A stretch of DNA of 7,064 bases from Thermoprotei archaeon (GTDB lineage: Archaea; Thermoproteota; Thermoprotei_A; Sulfolobales; Ignisphaeraceae). This document shows positions 5,469 to 7,064 of the stretch, one piece after another (position 1 is the stretch's first letter; each line of letters begins with the position of its first letter). The translations under genes and the position numbers were made by a program. The stretch lies in NCBI GenBank assembly GCA_003661775.1, contig QMWT01000051.1:1-7064 (forward strand), written 5' to 3'. The notes beneath the pieces were generated by a model, which worked only from the letters and a program-made list of their open reading frames with translations, did not search any database and was not told the origin of the DNA.

Positions 5469-6227
5469 TTGAGCATACGCGCCGCGTACCCTATAGGCGC
5501 CAACATGAAGAAGATAGCTCAAGCAGGTTCGGCTGTTCTCGAGGAAATTCCTCTGATATTTACACCTGAAGCATTTATAATCGAAGGACTAAGTCCAGAC
5601 AAATCCGTCATGATCTTGGCAGAGCTCCCTGCAACTACATTCGAAGAATACAATATCTCGGAGGAGGTCAGCATCGTAGCCAATAAAGATGAGTTTACAC
5701 GCGCTTTCAAGAGAGCTACGAAGAAGGATAAGGTGATCTTTGAGTACGGAGGAGGGCGCGAATTAACGGTGAGAGTGCTAGATGTTAGAAGCGGTATAGA
5801 GCGAGAGTACAGTGTTGAACTTAGAGAAACTGTGTATGAGAGAATAGGAGAGTTAGGAGTAGAGCTAGAGGTGACAGCGAGACTTCCAAGCGATGAACTA
5901 AGTAACATAATCAAGGACGCCACGCTCGTAGGCGACGAAGTAACATTTCAATACTCATCAGAATCGTCATCAATAAGAATATCTTCTTTTGGTGAACTGA
6001 CAGAGTACCACACAGAATTAAAACAATTTAAACCATTAACTTATCTAGAATCTATGGCGAGCAGCGTCAGCGTCAAGTATGGTGTTGACCATCTAAAGAT
6101 TCTCGCTAAAGTACTGGATTTAGCAGATGAAGTAACAATATCCTTTGGCCCTAGCAAACCATTGAAAGCAGTATTGGAAATAGGTGGTGGCGGAAGAATA
6201 GTATTGTGGATTGCGCCTAGAGCTTAG
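5469..6227 (+). CDS. pcn: DNA polymerase sliding clamp (archaeal PCNA)
   Basis: This 252-residue protein is the archaeal PCNA clamp, the ring that encircles DNA and tethers polymerases, Fen1 and ligase. It matches the family throughout: RAAYP at the start, EEIPLIFTPEAF (25-36), the signature LSPDKSVM (41-48), LPATTFEEY, REL...D..SGIER in the middle, KDA.LVGDEVTF in the second domain, LKQFKPLTYL, FGPSKPLKAVLEIGGGG and the C-terminal IAPRA. The length fits a complete clamp subunit. The start is set at TTG 5469 because it gives MSIRAAYP, like other archaeal PCNAs, and has a well-placed Shine-Dalgarno. TTG 5451 would add six residues, and GTG 5460 is a third option. Crenarchaea often carry two or three PCNA paralogs that form heterotrimers; only one lies here and I cannot say which. 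It ends 14 bases before the convergent DUF72 gene. Confidence 0.95.
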   Translation: MSIRAAYPIGANMKKIAQAGSAVLEEIPLIFTPEAFIIEGLSPDKSVMILAELPATTFEEYNISEEVSIVANKDEFTRAFKRATKKDKVIFEYGGGRELTVRVLDVRSGIEREYSVELRETVYERIGELGVELEVTARLPSDELSNIIKDATLVGDEVTFQYSSESSSIRISSFGELTEYHTELKQFKPLTYLESMASSVSVKYGVDHLKILAKVLDLADEVTISFGPSKPLKAVLEIGGGGRIVLWIAPRA

Positions 6228-6241
6228 AGCACTGAGAAAAG

Positions 6242-7030
6242 TTATACAACTTCACATCCTATTTCTTTGCATTTACTCCTAGCAAGTTCAACGAATCTTT
6301 TTGCATCATCAAACATGTATATGTTATTGAAGTACACATAAGTTTTTACAATTCCAGCTTCCTCAAGCTTTAGCACCTTATCTAACAACTTCTTCAAGTC
6401 CTCATCTGTGTACTTATACCTGTAATTAACTTCACCCCTTCCACCAAGACCGTGAAGTCTTATGTAGACAATACGTTGTCCTGAGGCTATTACGGGATCA
6501 CGTCGAAGAATATCGACTACATGCACTATACGACATTTATCAACTATATCTTTGATAGCTTCCGGATATTCATGCCAAGTTCCTCTGGGCTCCCATCCTA
6601 TGGCTACGGGACTATCACGGTTTATTCTACAGAAGAATTCGAGAGCATTCTTATAATTCTCTAAGCTGTAGCCCATACTAGGAGGAGTTTGGAATACTAC
6701 GAATTCCGCTTTCAGTATCTTAGCTACCTCTTTAACCTCTTCCCAAAGCAATAAGTTCTCCCTTGTTGGTCTTAGCATACCTACCTTGTCCACAATTTCG
6801 CTGGGAGGTTTCCTCTTCATGCGCTTCCATGTAGGACTTGTATGCGGGTGAGTCAACGCTTGCCAAGCTTTCATAGTCACTATGGCTTCCTCGGGCAGAG
6901 CGTTACGTATTTTCTGGGCCTCTTCTCTTGTAGGATTATCGTAGAAGGTGTTTTGAAGCTCCACAGCTCTAAAGATTTTAAAGTACTTTGTTCGCGATAT
7001 CGGAAATCCACAGCATCCAACTACGATCAA
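6242..7030 (-). CDS. DUF72 (YecE-like) family protein
   Basis: This 262-residue protein belongs to the DUF72/YecE family, a TIM-barrel-like group of unknown biochemical function found in bacteria and archaea. Family landmarks appear in order: the N-terminal VGCCGFP strand (4-10), VELQNTFYDNP (23-33, usually VEvnsTFY), AWQALTHP (55-62), FQTPPSM (113-119), GWEPRGTW (145-152), HVVDILRRDP (170-179), YIRLHGLGGRG with NYRYKYTDEDL (189-212), and YVYFNNIYMFDDAKRF (231-246, the usual YvyFNN...A..A). All conserved blocks are present, so the gene is intact. The start is TTG (7028-7030), supported by an upstream GGTGAG and by the strand beginning right at the start. It is convergent with pcn. After its stop, a short T-rich run (cttttc on this strand, 6235-6240) could help termination. 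No role can be deduced from the context. Confidence 0.92.
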   Translation of the reverse strand: MIVVGCCGFPISRTKYFKIFRAVELQNTFYDNPTREEAQKIRNALPEEAIVTMKAWQALTHPHTSPTWKRMKRKPPSEIVDKVGMLRPTRENLLLWEEVKEVAKILKAEFVVFQTPPSMGYSLENYKNALEFFCRINRDSPVAIGWEPRGTWHEYPEAIKDIVDKCRIVHVVDILRRDPVIASGQRIVYIRLHGLGGRGEVNYRYKYTDEDLKKLLDKVLKLEEAGIVKTYVYFNNIYMFDDAKRFVELARSKCKEIGCEVV

Positions 7031-7035
7031 TATTT

Positions 7036-7042
7036 CTCACCT
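7036..7042 (-). promoter_or_regulatory. Shine-Dalgarno site of the DUF72 gene
   Basis: On the minus strand AGGTGAG precedes the TTG start by five bases. This is a strong match to the archaeal anti-Shine-Dalgarno sequence. It fixes the TTG as the start and shows that TTG initiation is used in this genome. A gtatac element further upstream (7053-7058) is too close to the start to be a confident TATA box, given this leader. Confidence 0.7.
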
Positions 7043-7064
7043 AGCATTAGGGGTATACACACAC

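Noticed and set aside
7043..7064. A short run of alternating ac (gtatacacacac) at the right edge, considered as a simple repeat or replication-origin element.
   Set aside because: It is too short and cut by the window end; nothing supports a function.

Overview
The window comes from a hyperthermophilic or thermophilic crenarchaeon (class Thermoprotei), probably close to the Desulfurococcales or Sulfolobales. Four signs support this: a recognisable RNA polymerase subunit Rpo13, an archaeal PCNA sliding clamp, an archaeal Lhr-type helicase, and heavy use of ATA and AGA/AGG codons. GTG and TTG start codons are used and leaders are very short. The exact order or genus cannot be settled from this sequence.

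Layout, left to right. (1) The 5' part of a small two-helix membrane protein runs off the left edge on the minus strand; it looks like the archaeal DNA-import pilin CedA1. (2) Divergent from it is a left-handed beta-helix (hexapeptide-repeat) acyltransferase, probably modifying a sugar for surface glycans. (3) Convergent with that is a 960-residue Lhr-type superfamily 2 helicase with a C-terminal four-cysteine site, unusual in carrying DEAQ in motif II and SAA in motif III. (4) Divergent from the helicase is a two-gene plus-strand unit: an unrecognised protein with six or seven membrane segments, then Rpo13. (5) Convergent with Rpo13 is an unrecognised 125-residue cytoplasmic protein. (6) Divergent from this is PCNA. 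(7) Convergent with PCNA is a DUF72 (YecE-like) protein near the right edge.

The core, lhr - membrane protein - rpo13 - unknown - pcn, is an information-processing neighbourhood (transcription, replication clamp, nucleic-acid helicase). From memory, Rpo13 and a PCNA paralog are also adjacent in Sulfolobus solfataricus, so this linkage may be old. Strands alternate almost gene by gene. Convergent gaps are 14 to 22 bases and divergent gaps 50 to 73 bases. In at least two of the three divergent gaps one central TATA-like element is placed so that it could serve both directions. No gene-free stretch exceeds 300 bases. I found no tRNA, rRNA, CRISPR array, insertion sequence or other mobile element. 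I see no convincing new multi-gene defence or mobile system; the most rewarding points are the small-protein identifications, the helicase motif changes, the two unrecognised genes and the shared promoters.
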